Assembly (NCBI RefSeq): GCF_014199935.1
Contig: NZ_JACHOP010000005.1
Location: forward strand, 244,045-308,044
Reading direction: 5' to 3'
DNA from: Methylorubrum rhodinum
GTDB taxonomy: Bacteria; Pseudomonadota; Alphaproteobacteria; Rhizobiales; Beijerinckiaceae
DNA length: 64,000 bases
Shown here in pieces: positions 31,991 to 41,382 of the stretch; the stretch's first letter is position 1, and each line of letters starts with the position of its first letter. Under the pieces are notes generated by a model. The model ran no database searches, was not told the DNA's origin, and worked only from the letters and a program-made list of their open reading frames with translations. Position numbers and translations under genes: made by a program.

Positions 31991-32641
31991 TCAGATCCCG
32001 CCGCGCCCGCCCTCGTGGACGAGGAGGTGGCCGAACCGCACGGGGCGGAAATCGTTGGCCGGCTCGGGCAGGCCCTCGACGAAGTCCCGGGCCGCGGCCT
32101 CGTCGCCGGGCGGGTCGAGCACCCGTTGCGACAGCGTCTCGACATGCAGGATCGGGCGGATGCCGAGCCAGGGCGGGATGGTGTGGGGACTGAGCGCGCC
32201 GAGCAGGCGCGCCTGCGTCTTGCCGCGATGGCGCAGGGGCAGGAGCACGAGTTCGAGATCGAGGCTCTCGCCGCGGGCGGTGCGGCCGGTGAGGCCCGCC
32301 ACCATCCCGACCGTGTCGGCGGTGACCGCCTCGACGAGGCGCCAGGGATCGGCATTCACCCGGTCCGCATTCACCCGGTCGGCCTCCGGCCCGACCGCCG
32401 CCGCGTCCCACAGCCCGGAGAACGGGCCGCCGCGCAGCTCCCGCCCGAACAGGGCGCAGAGACGGGTGCCGGCGAGCCGCACCGCGCAGGCCCGGCGGGC
32501 CGGATCGATCTCGAGGATGAAGCTGTCGGCCAGGAGATGACGGATCTCGCCGGGTTCGATCTCGCCCCGTTCGGGCGCCGAGCGCGTGCCGCGCAGGCGG
32601 TTCCAGTAGGCGTGGAGCTGGCGGCTGGTGGGATGCTTCAT
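31991..32641 (-). CDS. PAS-domain (PAS_5 family) protein
   Basis: A 216-residue protein of the alphaproteobacterial PAS_5 type: HPTSRQLHAYWNRLRGTRSA at the start, SFILEIDPARRACAVRLAGT, LFGRELRGGPFSGLW, and a C-terminal LLVHEGG. It has no output domain. An internal direct repeat, ADRVNADRVNADP near residue 90, points to a recent short DNA duplication (ATTCACCCGGTC copies near 32355-32385). Ligand unknown. Confidence 0.82.
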   Translation of the reverse strand: MKHPTSRQLHAYWNRLRGTRSAPERGEIEPGEIRHLLADSFILEIDPARRACAVRLAGTRLCALFGRELRGGPFSGLWDAAAVGPEADRVNADRVNADPWRLVEAVTADTVGMVAGLTGRTARGESLDLELVLLPLRHRGKTQARLLGALSPHTIPPWLGIRPILHVETLSQRVLDPPGDEAAARDFVEGLPEPANDFRPVRFGHLLVHEGGRGGI

Positions 32642-33032
32642 GGGTGTTCCGCATCGGTACGGTCCGCCCCGTAACGGACCTTTAACGGTTCGGTGCGGGG
32701 CGGAACTCGCGTTCCAACCCGCCGCTCACGTCCTTCTGCGCACACCCTATGCTCAACGACCCGACCCCGCGCGGGTAACCCTTCCTTAACCTTAACGGAG
32801 GGTTGACGTCCCTCCGGCCTTGCCGCGGACGGGCATCCACGAGACGATCACGGCGTCGAGAGCGATGTCGACGCCATCACTTCGGCCGGGGCCGTCTCGG
32901 ACCGCCGGCCGCACGGGAGGATCTGTTTCTGAGGTCCTCCCGTGTCTTTCCTCGCGGGATGCGGCGGCGAACCGCGCGGATTCGGCCCTGCCGGGACTTG
33001 CGGGGCGGGGCCGGGCGCCGACATGGTGCGGC
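32642..33032. other. 391-base intergenic region upstream of the rhomboid gene
   Basis: Divergent space between the PAS gene and the rhomboid gene. It contains several TTAA cores (CTTTAACGG near 32682; CCTTCCTTAACCTTAACGG, 32780-32798) and a GTAA-N7-TTAA arrangement at 32775-32789 that differs by one base from the CtrA consensus half-site pair. No gene was supported. Confidence 0.4.
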
Positions 33033-33848
33033 ATGGATGCCTCACCCGACTTGCCGCGACAGGGCCGCGTACCCGTCTTCAACCTGCCGGGGATCGTTAC
33101 CGCCTCGATCGCGGTGCTCGCCGCCATCCACATCGTGCGCAGCGTCCTGCCGGACGAGCTCGACCTGTCGGTCCTGCTCGACCTCGCCTTCATCCCGGCC
33201 CGCTGGACCGCGGCCTTCGATCCGTCGCGGGCCGCCGACATCGTCAGGGCCGCGGGAGAGGCGGTGAGCGATCCCCAGATCGCCGCCGCGCGCCGCGAAT
33301 TCGCCCGCTACCTCGTCTCCGACCCGTCCGCGATGCCGTGGACCCTCGTCAGCTACGGCCTGCTGCACGGCTCGTGGACGCACCTGATCTTCAACTCGGT
33401 CTGGCTCGCGGCCTTCGGCGCGCCGGTGGCCCGCCGCTACGGGGCTTTGCGCTACGGCCTCATCGCGCTCGCCGGGGTCGTGGCCGGCGCCGTCCTCCAT
33501 CTCCTGTTCGATCCCGACAGCGCGATGCCGCTGGTCGGCGCCTCGGCCGGCATCTCGGCCCTGATGGCGGCGGCCGCCCGCTTCGTGTTCCAGCCGCCGC
33601 CGCCCTTCATGGCGGCAGCCCCCTGGCAGTTGCCGCCGCGACCGCCGCTGCAGACGATCCCCGAACTGATGCGCAACCGCACGGCGATGATGTTCCTCGG
33701 CATCCTGCTCGCCACCAACCTGCTGTTCGGTCTGATCGCCCTGCCGTTCGGCGGCAGCGACGGGCCGATCGCCTGGGACGCGCATCTCGGCGGCTTCATC
33801 GCCGGCTTCTTCCTGCTGCCGCTGATGGAGCCGCGCGGGCGCCGCTGA
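33033..33848 (+). CDS. Rhomboid family intramembrane serine protease
   Basis: A 271-residue membrane protein with the rhomboid dyad Ser171 (PLVGASAGISALMAA, the GxSxG motif) and His251 (AWDAHLGGFIAGFF), plus the HGSWTHLIFNSVWLAAFG motif in the second membrane helix. Six hydrophobic segments are seen. A Pro-rich loop (FQPPPPFMAAAPWQLPPRPP) between helices 4 and 5 is longer than usual. The ATG at 33033 was chosen so that the N-terminus is short and cytoplasmic. Substrate unknown. Confidence 0.9.
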   Translation: MDASPDLPRQGRVPVFNLPGIVTASIAVLAAIHIVRSVLPDELDLSVLLDLAFIPARWTAAFDPSRAADIVRAAGEAVSDPQIAAARREFARYLVSDPSAMPWTLVSYGLLHGSWTHLIFNSVWLAAFGAPVARRYGALRYGLIALAGVVAGAVLHLLFDPDSAMPLVGASAGISALMAAAARFVFQPPPPFMAAAPWQLPPRPPLQTIPELMRNRTAMMFLGILLATNLLFGLIALPFGGSDGPIAWDAHLGGFIAGFFLLPLMEPRGRR

Positions 33849-33998
33849 GGGAGCGGGCGCGAAACCGTGCCCTTTGGGCGACACCCCCCCGGCGGTCGTA
33901 TCCCTTGATCGATTTTGCCGGCAATAATCCGGTCCGCCATCCGTCAGGACAGTAGGCGCGGCGACGGTCGCCGCGCGTCCGACGGAGCGTAACCCCCG

Positions 33999-34853
33999 GT
34001 GACACGTCGTACCCTCGCCGTCCTCCTGTCCTGCGTCGCCGCCGGCCCCGCCTATGCCGGCTCGGCCGCGCAGCCGGGCCAGACCATCGGCCTGCCCGTC
34101 GGCGCGCAACTCCCCGTCGGCCTCTACTTCGTCGACACCTCGAGCTTCGGCGTGCGCGACACCGCCCCCTTGAGTTCGGAGAGCAACGTCAACCTGCCGA
34201 CCTTCGCTTGGGCGACGCCGTGGACGCTGTTCAACGCCCGGCTCCAGTTCTTCTTCACCCAGCCGGTGGTGGCCTCCAGCACGCGCGGCGCGCCGTACAA
34301 CAGCGGCATCGGCCAGCCGCTGCTTGCCGGCCAGCTCGCCTGGAACCTCGGCAACGACATCGGGGTCAGCTACCTGTTCGGCGGCTATCTGCCGATCGAA
34401 ACGCAGTTCCTGACCCAGTCGGCGTCGCTGAGCCACCGCTTCGCGATCAGCTACACCGGCAACGACTGGAACATCACCGCCAACCTGCTCTACGGCCTCT
34501 TCCTCGACACGCGCTCGCCGTCCGGCACGCTCTATCCCGACTACATCAACCTCGACCTGACCATGACGAAGAAGTTCGGCAAGTGGCAGGTCGGGCCCGT
34601 CGCCTTCGCCTCGACCGACCTGCCGACCGGGGTAGCGAGCGAGCGGCCGCAGGGGCAGATCGCGGTGGGCGGCCTCGTCGGCTACAATTTCGGGCCGGTG
34701 AACCTGCAGGCCTACGTCACCCGCGACGTGGTCGAGCGCAATTACGGCGGCCACGAGACCCGCGGCTGGCTCCGGGCGATCGTGCCGCTCTACCAGGACA
34801 AGGGCGAGGCGGCGCCCAACCGCACCACGGTGACGCGCCGCCAGTCGCAATAG
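33999..34853 (+). CDS. Outer-membrane beta-barrel protein (phenol MetA-type transporter family)
   Basis: A 284-residue exported protein starting at GTG (leader LAVLLSCVAAGPAYA) with repeated amphipathic strands (NARLQFFFTQPVVASS, LAWNLGNDIGVSYLFGGYLP, RFAISYTGNDWNITANLLYG, VGPVNLQAYVTRDVVER). The pattern is that of the 'transporter'/MetA-pathway-of-phenol-degradation outer membrane family. The solute is unknown. Transcribed in line with the rhomboid gene, 150 bases apart. Confidence 0.78.
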   Translation: MTRRTLAVLLSCVAAGPAYAGSAAQPGQTIGLPVGAQLPVGLYFVDTSSFGVRDTAPLSSESNVNLPTFAWATPWTLFNARLQFFFTQPVVASSTRGAPYNSGIGQPLLAGQLAWNLGNDIGVSYLFGGYLPIETQFLTQSASLSHRFAISYTGNDWNITANLLYGLFLDTRSPSGTLYPDYINLDLTMTKKFGKWQVGPVAFASTDLPTGVASERPQGQIAVGGLVGYNFGPVNLQAYVTRDVVERNYGGHETRGWLRAIVPLYQDKGEAAPNRTTVTRRQSQ

Positions 34854-34948
34854 GGCCGAGCGGATACACCGCGTCGTGGGAACCGGAGGCAGTCCCGCAG
34901 GGTCTCCCTGATGCGATTGTGGAAATTTCGTTCCGCATACCCGGCGGC

Positions 34949-34978
34949 TTGACAGTTTATTTTGCACGAAATGCTGGA
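34949..34978 (+). promoter_or_regulatory. Possible sigma-70 promoter upstream of the CBS-domain gene
   Basis: A perfect TTGACA (34949-34954) is followed by an A/T-rich stretch (GTTTATTTTGCACGAAATGC), unusual in this GC-rich sequence. A -10 hexamer at the right distance is poor (TGCTGG or AATGCT), so only the -35 is convincing. The CBS start is 135 bases downstream. Confidence 0.35.
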
Positions 34979-35088
34979 CAGTGCCGCGGAGGTGCCACAC
35001 ACTCGCCGCATCGGAGGCGGGATCAACCCGCCCCGGATCGCTCTCGCGCCGCGGGGCTGACGGCGCGATCCACAAGGGAGGGGACTTC

Positions 35089-35520
35089 ATGAGCGTTGCA
35101 CGCATTCTCGCGGAGAAGGGCACGTCCGTCGTCACGGTGCCGCCTCACCGCACCATCGACGAAGCCATCCATCTGCTGGCCGAGAAGCGCATCGGTGCCC
35201 TCATCGTCGGCGATTCCGGAGGCCGGGTCATCGGCATCCTGTCGGAGCGCGACGTGATGCGCGCGCTCGCCTGCGACGGTGCCACCGCCTTCGACCAGCC
35301 GATCTCCCGCTACATGACCGCCAAGGTCGTCACCTGCACCCGCCGCACCTCGATCGAGGAGGTGATGGAGCAGATGACGGAGGGGCGCTTCCGCCACCTG
35401 CCGGTGGTCGAGGACGGGCGTCTGATCGGCGTCGTCTCGATCGGCGACGTCGTCAAGCGCCGCATCGCCGCCGTCGAGGCGGAGCATCAGGCGATGCGCG
35501 ACTATATCACGATGGCCTGA
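35089..35520 (+). CDS. CBS-domain pair protein
   Basis: A 143-residue protein consisting of two CBS domains (VPPHRTIDEAIHLLAEKRIG, VIGILSERDVMRALA; MTAKVVTCTRRTSIEEVMEQ, LIGVVSIGDVVKRRIA). CBS pairs bind adenine nucleotides and report energy state. No enzyme domain is attached. It has a strong GGGAGGGGA ribosome site and is probably monocistronic with its own promoter. A downstream palindromic repeat may end the transcript. Confidence 0.93.
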   Translation: MSVARILAEKGTSVVTVPPHRTIDEAIHLLAEKRIGALIVGDSGGRVIGILSERDVMRALACDGATAFDQPISRYMTAKVVTCTRRTSIEEVMEQMTEGRFRHLPVVEDGRLIGVVSIGDVVKRRIAAVEAEHQAMRDYITMA

Positions 35521-35544
35521 GTTTCGATCCGATCCGTCGCGCAT

Positions 35545-35731
35545 CCCCTCTCCCCGCTGTGTGGGGAGAGGGCTTCGGCGACCTTGTCGTCGCCGAAGCG
35601 AGCCGGCAGGCGAAGGTGAGGGGGCTTATCCGTAGGATGCTCCTCCGTCGAAGCCCCCTCACCCCCGCTACCGCTTGCCGCGCCGACGACGGGGTCGTCG
35701 CGGCCCTCTCCCCGCGTGCGGGGAGAGGGGG
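35545..35731. repeat. REPIN-like element, family D
   Basis: Outer hairpins CCCTCTCCCCGCTGTGTGGG(GAGAGGG) at the left and CCCTCTCCCCGCGTGCGGGG(AGAGGGG) at the right; between them GAGGGGGCTT...AAGCCCCCTC and a GTCGTCGCCGAAG/CTTCGGCGAC pair. It fills the 240 bases between the convergent CBS and patatin genes. Confidence 0.78.
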
Positions 35732-35759
35732 AGCCGGCTGAAAGTGCCGGATTGATCTT

Positions 35760-36818
35760 TCAACACCGCGCCGCCGCGCTCTCCATCATGCGCCGGATCT
35801 CCGGCAGCGCGGCGCGGCCCGCCTGACGGCCGAGGTCGATCGCGTGTTCCGCGCGGTGGAACTCGAACTGGCCGAACTCGCCGAGCTTTGGCCGGATCGA
35901 GACGTCCGGCGGTTCGCCGGCCAGCCGGGCGCGGGAAATCCGGTCCTGGGTGATGTTGAAGGCATCGAGCATCACGCGGGCGACGCCGGGCGCGGTGCGA
36001 CCCTCCTGGGGAGGTTTCGGCCGGGCGCGGCGGCCCATCAGGCGCCGGCTCGCGCCGGTGAGTAGGGCCCAGCGGCCCCGGCGGCGCACGGTCGCCTCCA
36101 GCGTCCGCTCGATCTCCGCCTCGTCGGGCTCGGCCGCCTCTTCGATCGCCTCCTCCGGATCGAGACCGGGGCGGATGACGCGAGCGCGGGGGCGGCTCTC
36201 GCAGGCGAGGTTCACGCAGATCACGAGGTCGGCGCCCAGTTCGCGGGCGAGCCGCACCGGCACCGGGTTCACCAGCGTCCCGTCCATCAGCAGGCGCCGC
36301 TCGAAGGCGACCGGCGGGAACACGCCGGGAATGGCGTAGGAGGCCCGCACCGCCTCGACCAGCGATCCCCGCGTTAGCCAGACCTCGTGGCCGGTGCCGA
36401 ACTCGGTGGCCACGGTGGCGAAGGTCAGCGGCAGCGTCTCGATGCTGTATCCGGTCAGTTCCCGCGCGAGCCGGCGGCGCAGGCGCTCGCCCGCGATCAG
36501 TCCGGAGCCGGTCAGGCGCGGGTCGATCATCCCCATCACCCGGCGCCGGGTGAGCGAGAGCGCGAAGTCCTTGAGCGCCCCGAGCCGCCCCGCGGCATAG
36601 GCCCCGCCGACGACGGCGCCGATGGAGCAGCCCGCGACGACTTCGGGAAAGATGCCGCCCTCTTCGAGCGCCTCGATCACGCCGATATGCGACCAGCCGC
36701 GGGCCGAGCCGCCGCCGAGGGCGAGGCCGATGCGGGGTCTGCGGGCGCGGGGGGCGACGGGTTCCACCGCCCCTTCCGGAAAAAGGCGGGGGAGGGGCGC
36801 TTGCGCCTCCAGCCTCAT
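35760..36818 (-). CDS. Patatin-like phospholipase (RssA-like)
   Basis: A 352-residue protein with the oxyanion loop [15 protein letters not shown], the nucleophile Ser65 in GCSIG, and the catalytic Asp in [19 protein letters not shown]. The C-terminal 110 residues (from the Glu-rich [20 protein letters not shown]) are an accessory region. Family members hydrolyse acyl esters of lipids. The start overlaps the hisI stop by ATGA, so the two genes are cotranscribed although their functions are unrelated. Confidence 0.9.
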   Translation of the reverse strand: MRLEAQAPLPRLFPEGAVEPVAPRARRPRIGLALGGGSARGWSHIGVIEALEEGGIFPEVVAGCSIGAVVGGAYAAGRLGALKDFALSLTRRRVMGMIDPRLTGSGLIAGERLRRRLARELTGYSIETLPLTFATVATEFGTGHEVWLTRGSLVEAVRASYAIPGVFPPVAFERRLLMDGTLVNPVPVRLARELGADLVICVNLACESRPRARVIRPGLDPEEAIEEAAEPDEAEIERTLEATVRRRGRWALLTGASRRLMGRRARPKPPQEGRTAPGVARVMLDAFNITQDRISRARLAGEPPDVSIRPKLGEFGQFEFHRAEHAIDLGRQAGRAALPEIRRMMESAAARC

Positions 36819-37231
36819 CGCTCGGAAGGGGTGAGGAGGACGGCCCCGGTCTCGGGATCGGTCGAGACGGTGCGGTAGAAGCAGGAGCGGCGCCCGGTAT
36901 GGCAGCAGCCGCCGTCGCCGCCGACCGCGACGCGGATCAGCAGGGCGTCCTGATCGCAATCGACCCGCATCTCGACGATGCGCTGGATCTGCCCCGAGGT
37001 CGCGCCCTTGTGCCAGAGTTCGCCGCGGGAGCGCGACCAGTACCACGCCTCGCCGGTCTCGAGGGTCCGCGCGAGCGCCTCGGCATTCATGTGGGCGAGC
37101 ATCAAGACCTGCCCGTCATGGGCATCGACCGCGATGCAACTCACCAGCCCGTCCGGGCCGAAGCGCGGGGTGAGGCGGGCGCCTTCCTCGACCTCGGCGC
37201 GGGGGCCGGGCCTCTCGAACGGCTCGGTCAT
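36815..37231 (-). CDS. hisI: Phosphoribosyl-AMP cyclohydrolase
   Basis: A 138-residue HisI, third step of histidine biosynthesis, opening the purine ring of PR-AMP. The magnesium site [11 protein letters not shown] and the zinc ligands in [14 protein letters not shown] are present, together with [20 protein letters not shown] and [13 protein letters not shown]. It is the monofunctional form without HisE. It lies 10 bases after folE and overlaps the patatin gene, so folE-hisI-patatin form one operon. Confidence 0.96.
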   Translation of the reverse strand: MTEPFERPGPRAEVEEGARLTPRFGPDGLVSCIAVDAHDGQVLMLAHMNAEALARTLETGEAWYWSRSRGELWHKGATSGQIQRIVEMRVDCDQDALLIRVAVGGDGGCCHTGRRSCFYRTVSTDPETGAVLLTPSER

Positions 37232-37241
37232 CGTATCGGGA

Positions 37242-38063
37242 TCAGGCCTTGCCGCCGCGCACGAGCGTCAGGAAGCGGACCTGCTCGCTCGGATCGTCCT
37301 TGTAGACGCCGCGGAACTGGGTGGTGATAGTCGAGACGCCGGCCTTCTGCACGCCGCGCATTGCCATGCAGAGATGCTCGGCCTCGATCATCACGGCGCA
37401 GCCGCGGGGCTGGAGGATGCTCTCGATCGTGTCGGCGATCTGGGCCGTCATCGTCTCCTGCGTCTGCAGGCGCTTGGCGAAGGCATCGACCACGCGGGCG
37501 AGCTTCGAGAGGCCGACCACGCCCTTGACTGGGTAATAGGCGATGTGGGCGAGCCCCATGAACGGCACCATGTGGTGCTCGCAATGGGAGTAGAACGGGA
37601 TGTCGCGCACCAGCACGACGTCCGAATAGCCCTCGACCTCCTCGAACACGCGCTCCAGCAGCGCATCGGCATCGACTTTGTAGCCCCCGAAGATTTGCTC
37701 GTAGGCCTTCACCACGCGGGCGGGGGTGTCGATCAGCCCCTCGCGGGTCGGGTCGTCGCCGGCCCAGCGCAGCAGCGTGCGCACGGCGGCCTCGGCCTCC
37801 TGGCGGCTCGGGCGGCCGAGCGCGACCTCGTTCGGCACGCGCTGGGCCGATTCAGGCAAGGGGGCAACATTTGGCGCGATGTTGGCCGGGCCTTCCGGCA
37901 AGCCGGCATCGTTGGCGCCGCGCATCCCGTCGAGGCCGACGGCGCTCATCCGTCGCTCGTCGTCGCTCATGCCGTAGGAGAGGGATTTGAGGGCGGCATC
38001 CATGGCATCTCCGGCCTTCGCGACACGGGCCTTCATGGTCGTGCTGTCGGGCTTGGCGTACAT
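37242..38063 (-). CDS. folE: GTP cyclohydrolase I
   Basis: A 273-residue FolE: the catalytic domain starts near residue 85 ([20 protein letters not shown]) with zinc ligands in [12 protein letters not shown] and [14 protein letters not shown] and the QERMT-type motif [14 protein letters not shown]. The first 80 residues are an extra, probably disordered extension. It makes dihydroneopterin triphosphate, the entry compound for folate; methanopterin may share it. An alternative start nearer the conserved domain (Met in [13 protein letters not shown]) is possible. Confidence 0.95.
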   Translation of the reverse strand: MYAKPDSTTMKARVAKAGDAMDAALKSLSYGMSDDERRMSAVGLDGMRGANDAGLPEGPANIAPNVAPLPESAQRVPNEVALGRPSRQEAEAAVRTLLRWAGDDPTREGLIDTPARVVKAYEQIFGGYKVDADALLERVFEEVEGYSDVVLVRDIPFYSHCEHHMVPFMGLAHIAYYPVKGVVGLSKLARVVDAFAKRLQTQETMTAQIADTIESILQPRGCAVMIEAEHLCMAMRGVQKAGVSTITTQFRGVYKDDPSEQVRFLTLVRGGKA

Positions 38064-38289
38064 CGTCGATCCGTCCCGGCGCTCTCGCTTCCAAGTGCCG
38101 ACGCCCTCGAACGATCCGATTCCGGGGTCAGGGCGTGACCGGGGGTCGACGGGGCCATTCTCGCGAAACGGCTTCGTCGCGCCTATATCGTCGCATTCGC
38201 GCCGCCGCGCAATGCACGGCGCGCGCATCCGGCTCCACGTTTCCTTGAGTCGGCTCTCGAACCGGCGCCGGGGTCAGACAAGGTCCGCC

Positions 38290-38748
38290 ATGATCGATGA
38301 CATCTACAACCGCCGCATCCTCGAACTCGCTGCCGACATCCCCCGGCTCGGTCGCCTCGACGCGCCGGACGCCACCGCCACCGCGCATTCCAAGCTGTGC
38401 GGCTCGACCGTCACCGTCGATCTCGCCACCGATTCGGACGGCACGGTCACCGACTTCGCCCACGACGTGAAGGCCTGTGCGCTGGGGCAGGCCTCGTCCT
38501 CGCTGATGGCGCGCCACGTCGTCGGATCGAGCGCCGACGAACTCCGGGAGCTGCGTCAGCGGATGCGGGCGATGCTGAAGGAGAACGGCCCGGTGCCCGA
38601 CGGCAAGTGGGCCGATCTGGCCGTGCTGGAGCCGGTGCGCGACTTCCGCGCCCGCCACGCCTCGACGCTGCTCACCTTCGACGCGGTGGTCGACGCCCTC
38701 GATCGGATCGCCGCTGCCAGGGGCTCCGGTTCGCCCGAGGCCGCCTGA
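38290..38748 (+). CDS. IscU/SufU-like iron-sulfur scaffold protein, third ligand Cys missing
   Basis: A 152-residue protein of the NifU-N/IscU fold (NRRILELAADIPRLGRLDAP, HSKLCGSTVTVDL, CALGQASSSLMARHVVG). The first two scaffold Cys are present (Cys37, Cys63), but the third, expected in an R-x-x-C-x-x-L context, is Ser125 in ARHASTLLTF. This variant occurs in other alphaproteobacteria; whether it holds a cluster is unclear. It is divergent from folE and 4 bases ahead of yidD, with which it forms an operon. Confidence 0.86.
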   Translation: MIDDIYNRRILELAADIPRLGRLDAPDATATAHSKLCGSTVTVDLATDSDGTVTDFAHDVKACALGQASSSLMARHVVGSSADELRELRQRMRAMLKENGPVPDGKWADLAVLEPVRDFRARHASTLLTFDAVVDALDRIAAARGSGSPEAA

Positions 38749-38752
38749 ATCC

Positions 38753-39082
38753 ATGATTCGTCGGGCGGCCCATCTCGCGATCCGCGGCTACCAGCTCACC
38801 CTCTCGGGGCTGGTGGGCCGCCAGTGCCGACACTGGCCGTCCTGCTCCGAATACACCGACGCGGCGATCCAGCGGCACGGGCTCTGGGCCGGCGGCTGGA
38901 TGGGGTTTTCGCGCATCTGCCGCTGCGGCCCGTTCGGCACCCACGGCATCGACCTCGTGCCGGAGCGCACGCCTCCGGGCGCGGCGTGGCACCGCCCGTG
39001 GTCCTACGGTCGCTGGCGCGGCGTCGAGGCGCCGCCGCCGCTTGTGTGCGAGGATTTGGAAGAGCGACGCCGACCGGGCTGA
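38753..39082 (+). CDS. yidD: Membrane protein insertion efficiency factor
   Basis: A 109-residue YidD: amphipathic N-terminus (RRAAHLAIRGYQLTLSGLVG), the conserved Cys-rich core CRHWPSCSEYTDAAIQRHG and GWMGFSRICRCGPFGTHGID, and a C-terminal extension of about 35 residues longer than in E. coli. YidD assists YidC in membrane insertion. Usually linked to rnpA/yidC, but in Rhizobiales it often follows an IscU-like gene, as here. Confidence 0.94.
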   Translation: MIRRAAHLAIRGYQLTLSGLVGRQCRHWPSCSEYTDAAIQRHGLWAGGWMGFSRICRCGPFGTHGIDLVPERTPPGAAWHRPWSYGRWRGVEAPPPLVCEDLEERRRPG

Positions 39083-39100
39083 TTACGACTCCAGACAAAC

Positions 39101-39214
39101 CCCCTCATCCTGAGATGCGCAGCGAAGCGGAGCCTCGAAGGAGGGCTCCAGGGATCGCGCGATACGCTGGACCCCTCCTTCGAGGCTGCTGTGCAGCACC
39201 TCAGGATGAGGGGG
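39101..39214. repeat. REPIN-like element, family C
   Basis: Outer arms CCCCTCATCCTGAGATGCGC and GCACCTCAGGATGAGGGG; inner arms CCTCGAAGGAGGG and CCCTCCTTCGAGG. It lies between the convergent yidD and thrS genes and may replace a terminator. Confidence 0.82.
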
Positions 39215-39241
39215 AAGGGGGGGAGAAGCGACGAATCGGCG

Positions 39242-41269
39242 CTACGGCGCCGGCTGCTCCACATGCTGCCCATCGAGCACCGCATCGGTGCTCGGGCGGC
39301 TCTCGGCGACGCCGTCCGCCCGGCGGCGGTCCGGGGAGGTCGCCTCCTCGACGAAGGCACTGAGCGCCGCATCCAGCGTCAGCGTCGTGGTCTTCTGGCT
39401 GCCGAGCCGGCGCACCGAGACCGTGCGCTCCTCCGCCTCGCGACGGCCCAAAGCCAGCAGCACCGGCACCTTGGCGAGCGAGTGCTCGCGGACCTTGTAG
39501 TTGATCTTTTCGTTGCGAAGGTCGGCGTCCACACGGAGACCGGCGCGCTCCAGAACCCGCACGACCTCACGGGCGTAAGGATCGGCCTCGCTGGTGATCG
39601 TCGCCACCACGATCTGCACCGGCGCGAGCCAGAGCGGGAAGTGGCCGGCGAAATGCTCGATCAGGATGCCGGTGAAGCGCTCCATCGAGCCGCAGATGGC
39701 GCGGTGGACCATCACCGGCGGCTTCTTCTGGCTGTCGGCGTCGATATAGGTCGCGCCGAACCGCTCCGGCAGGTTGAAGTCCACCTGCGTCGTGCCGCAT
39801 TGCCAGTCGCGGCCGATGGCATCGCGCAGCACGTACTCGAATTTCGGCCCGTAGAAGGCGCCCTCGCCGGGGTTCACCGCGGTGCGGATGCGCCCGCCCG
39901 ACTGCGCCTCGATCTCGCCCAGCACCCGCGTCATCACGGCTTCCGCGTGGTCCCACAGATCGTCGGAACCGACGCGTTTTTCCGGCCGGGTCGAGAGCTT
40001 GACCAGGATCTGGTCGAAGCCGAAATCGGCATAGGTCGAGAGGATCAGCTCGTTGATCTTCAGGCACTCGGCGGCGAGCTGGTCCTCGGTGCAGAAGATG
40101 TGCGCGTCGTCCTGGGTGAATCCGCGCACGCGCATCAGGCCGTGCATGGCGCCCGACGGCTCGTAGCGGTGGACCACGCCGAACTCGGCCATGCGAAGGG
40201 GCAGGTCGCGGTAGGATTTCAGGCCGTGCTTGAAGATCTGCACGTGGCCGGGGCAGTTCATCGGCTTCAGCGCGAACCAGCGCTTGTCCTCGGCCTCGTC
40301 GCCCGCCGACTGGGCCGCGAACATGTTCTCGCGGTACCAGCCCCAGTGGCCGGAGGTCTCCCACAGCGACTTGTCGAGGATCTGCGGCGCGTTCACCTCG
40401 GCGTAGTCGCCCTTCAGGCGGCGGCGCATGTAGGCGATCAACTCCTGGAACACCGTCCAGCCCTTGGCGTGCCAGAACACGACGCCGGGGCCTTCCTCTT
40501 GGAAGTGGAACAGGTCCATTTCCTTGCCCAGCCGCCGGTGGTCGCGGCGCTCGGCCTCTTCGAGACGATGCAGATACGCGTCGAGATCGGCCTGTGACGC
40601 CCAGGCGGTGCCGTAGATGCGCGTCAGCATCGGGTTGGCGGCATCGCCCCGCCAATAGGCGCCCGCGACCTTCATCAGCTTGAAGGCGGTGCCGATCTTG
40701 CCCGTCGAGGTCATGTGCGGGCCGCGGCACAGGTCGAACCACGCGCCCTGGCGATAGATCTTCAGATCCTCGCCCGGCGGGATCGCATCGACCAGCTCGA
40801 CCTTGTAGCTCTCGCCCTTGTCGGCGAAGAGCGTCTTCACGTCGTCGCGCTTCCAGACTTCCTTCGTGAACGGGGCATCGCGCGCGATGATCTCGCGCAT
40901 CTTCGCCTCGATCTTCGGAAAATCCTCCGGCGTGAACGGCTCCGGCTTGGCGAAATCGTAGTAGAAGCCGTTCTCGATGACCGGGCCGATCGTCACCTGC
41001 GTGCCGGGCCAGAGCGCCTGCACGGCCTCCGCCAGCACGTGGGCGCAGTCGTGGCGGATGAGTTCGAGCGCGCGGGGATCGTCGCGGCCGATGAATTCGA
41101 TGGCCGCGTCCTGCGAAATGGTGTCGTCGAGGTCCTGAACGACGCCGTCGAGCGCCATGGCGACGGTGCGTTTGGCCAGCGACTTGGCGATGCCCTCGAC
41201 CACGGTCCGGCCGGTCACCGCGGCGTCGAACGCACGGGTGTTGCCGTCGGGGAAGGTCAGGATGGGCAT
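39242..41269 (-). CDS. thrS: Threonyl-tRNA synthetase
   Basis: A 675-residue class II synthetase with all domains: N-terminal TGS ([20 protein letters not shown]), the HD-like editing domain ([20 protein letters not shown], zinc/editing His), catalytic core with [10 protein letters not shown] (zinc Cys) and [20 protein letters not shown] (motif 2), and the C-terminal anticodon-binding domain ([20 protein letters not shown]). The last 45 residues beyond this domain are a Glu/Arg/Pro-rich tail. Essential; complete. Short inverted GGGGTGC...GCCCC bases lie just upstream of the start but no attenuator can be claimed. Confidence 0.97.
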   Translation of the reverse strand: MPILTFPDGNTRAFDAAVTGRTVVEGIAKSLAKRTVAMALDGVVQDLDDTISQDAAIEFIGRDDPRALELIRHDCAHVLAEAVQALWPGTQVTIGPVIENGFYYDFAKPEPFTPEDFPKIEAKMREIIARDAPFTKEVWKRDDVKTLFADKGESYKVELVDAIPPGEDLKIYRQGAWFDLCRGPHMTSTGKIGTAFKLMKVAGAYWRGDAANPMLTRIYGTAWASQADLDAYLHRLEEAERRDHRRLGKEMDLFHFQEEGPGVVFWHAKGWTVFQELIAYMRRRLKGDYAEVNAPQILDKSLWETSGHWGWYRENMFAAQSAGDEAEDKRWFALKPMNCPGHVQIFKHGLKSYRDLPLRMAEFGVVHRYEPSGAMHGLMRVRGFTQDDAHIFCTEDQLAAECLKINELILSTYADFGFDQILVKLSTRPEKRVGSDDLWDHAEAVMTRVLGEIEAQSGGRIRTAVNPGEGAFYGPKFEYVLRDAIGRDWQCGTTQVDFNLPERFGATYIDADSQKKPPVMVHRAICGSMERFTGILIEHFAGHFPLWLAPVQIVVATITSEADPYAREVVRVLERAGLRVDADLRNEKINYKVREHSLAKVPVLLALGRREAEERTVSVRRLGSQKTTTLTLDAALSAFVEEATSPDRRRADGVAESRPSTDAVLDGQHVEQPAP

Positions 41270-41382
41270 GATCGGACCGTGATCTTTTTGGGGTGCTGCG
41301 CCCCGAAAGAGGGCGTCGGCGGGTTTGGGGGACGCGGGTACGATAAGTCAACGACGATTGATGTGGGCCCGCGGCGCGGCGC

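Noticed and set aside
32775..32789. CtrA-like site GTAA-N7-TTAA upstream of the rhomboid gene
   Set aside because: One half-site deviates from TTAA and there is no supporting cell-cycle gene nearby; too weak to call.
41270..41300. Hairpin in the thrS leader as a possible attenuator or T-box
   Set aside because: T-boxes are not expected in proteobacteria, and the GGGG/CCCC stem is short; no leader peptide with Thr codons is visible.
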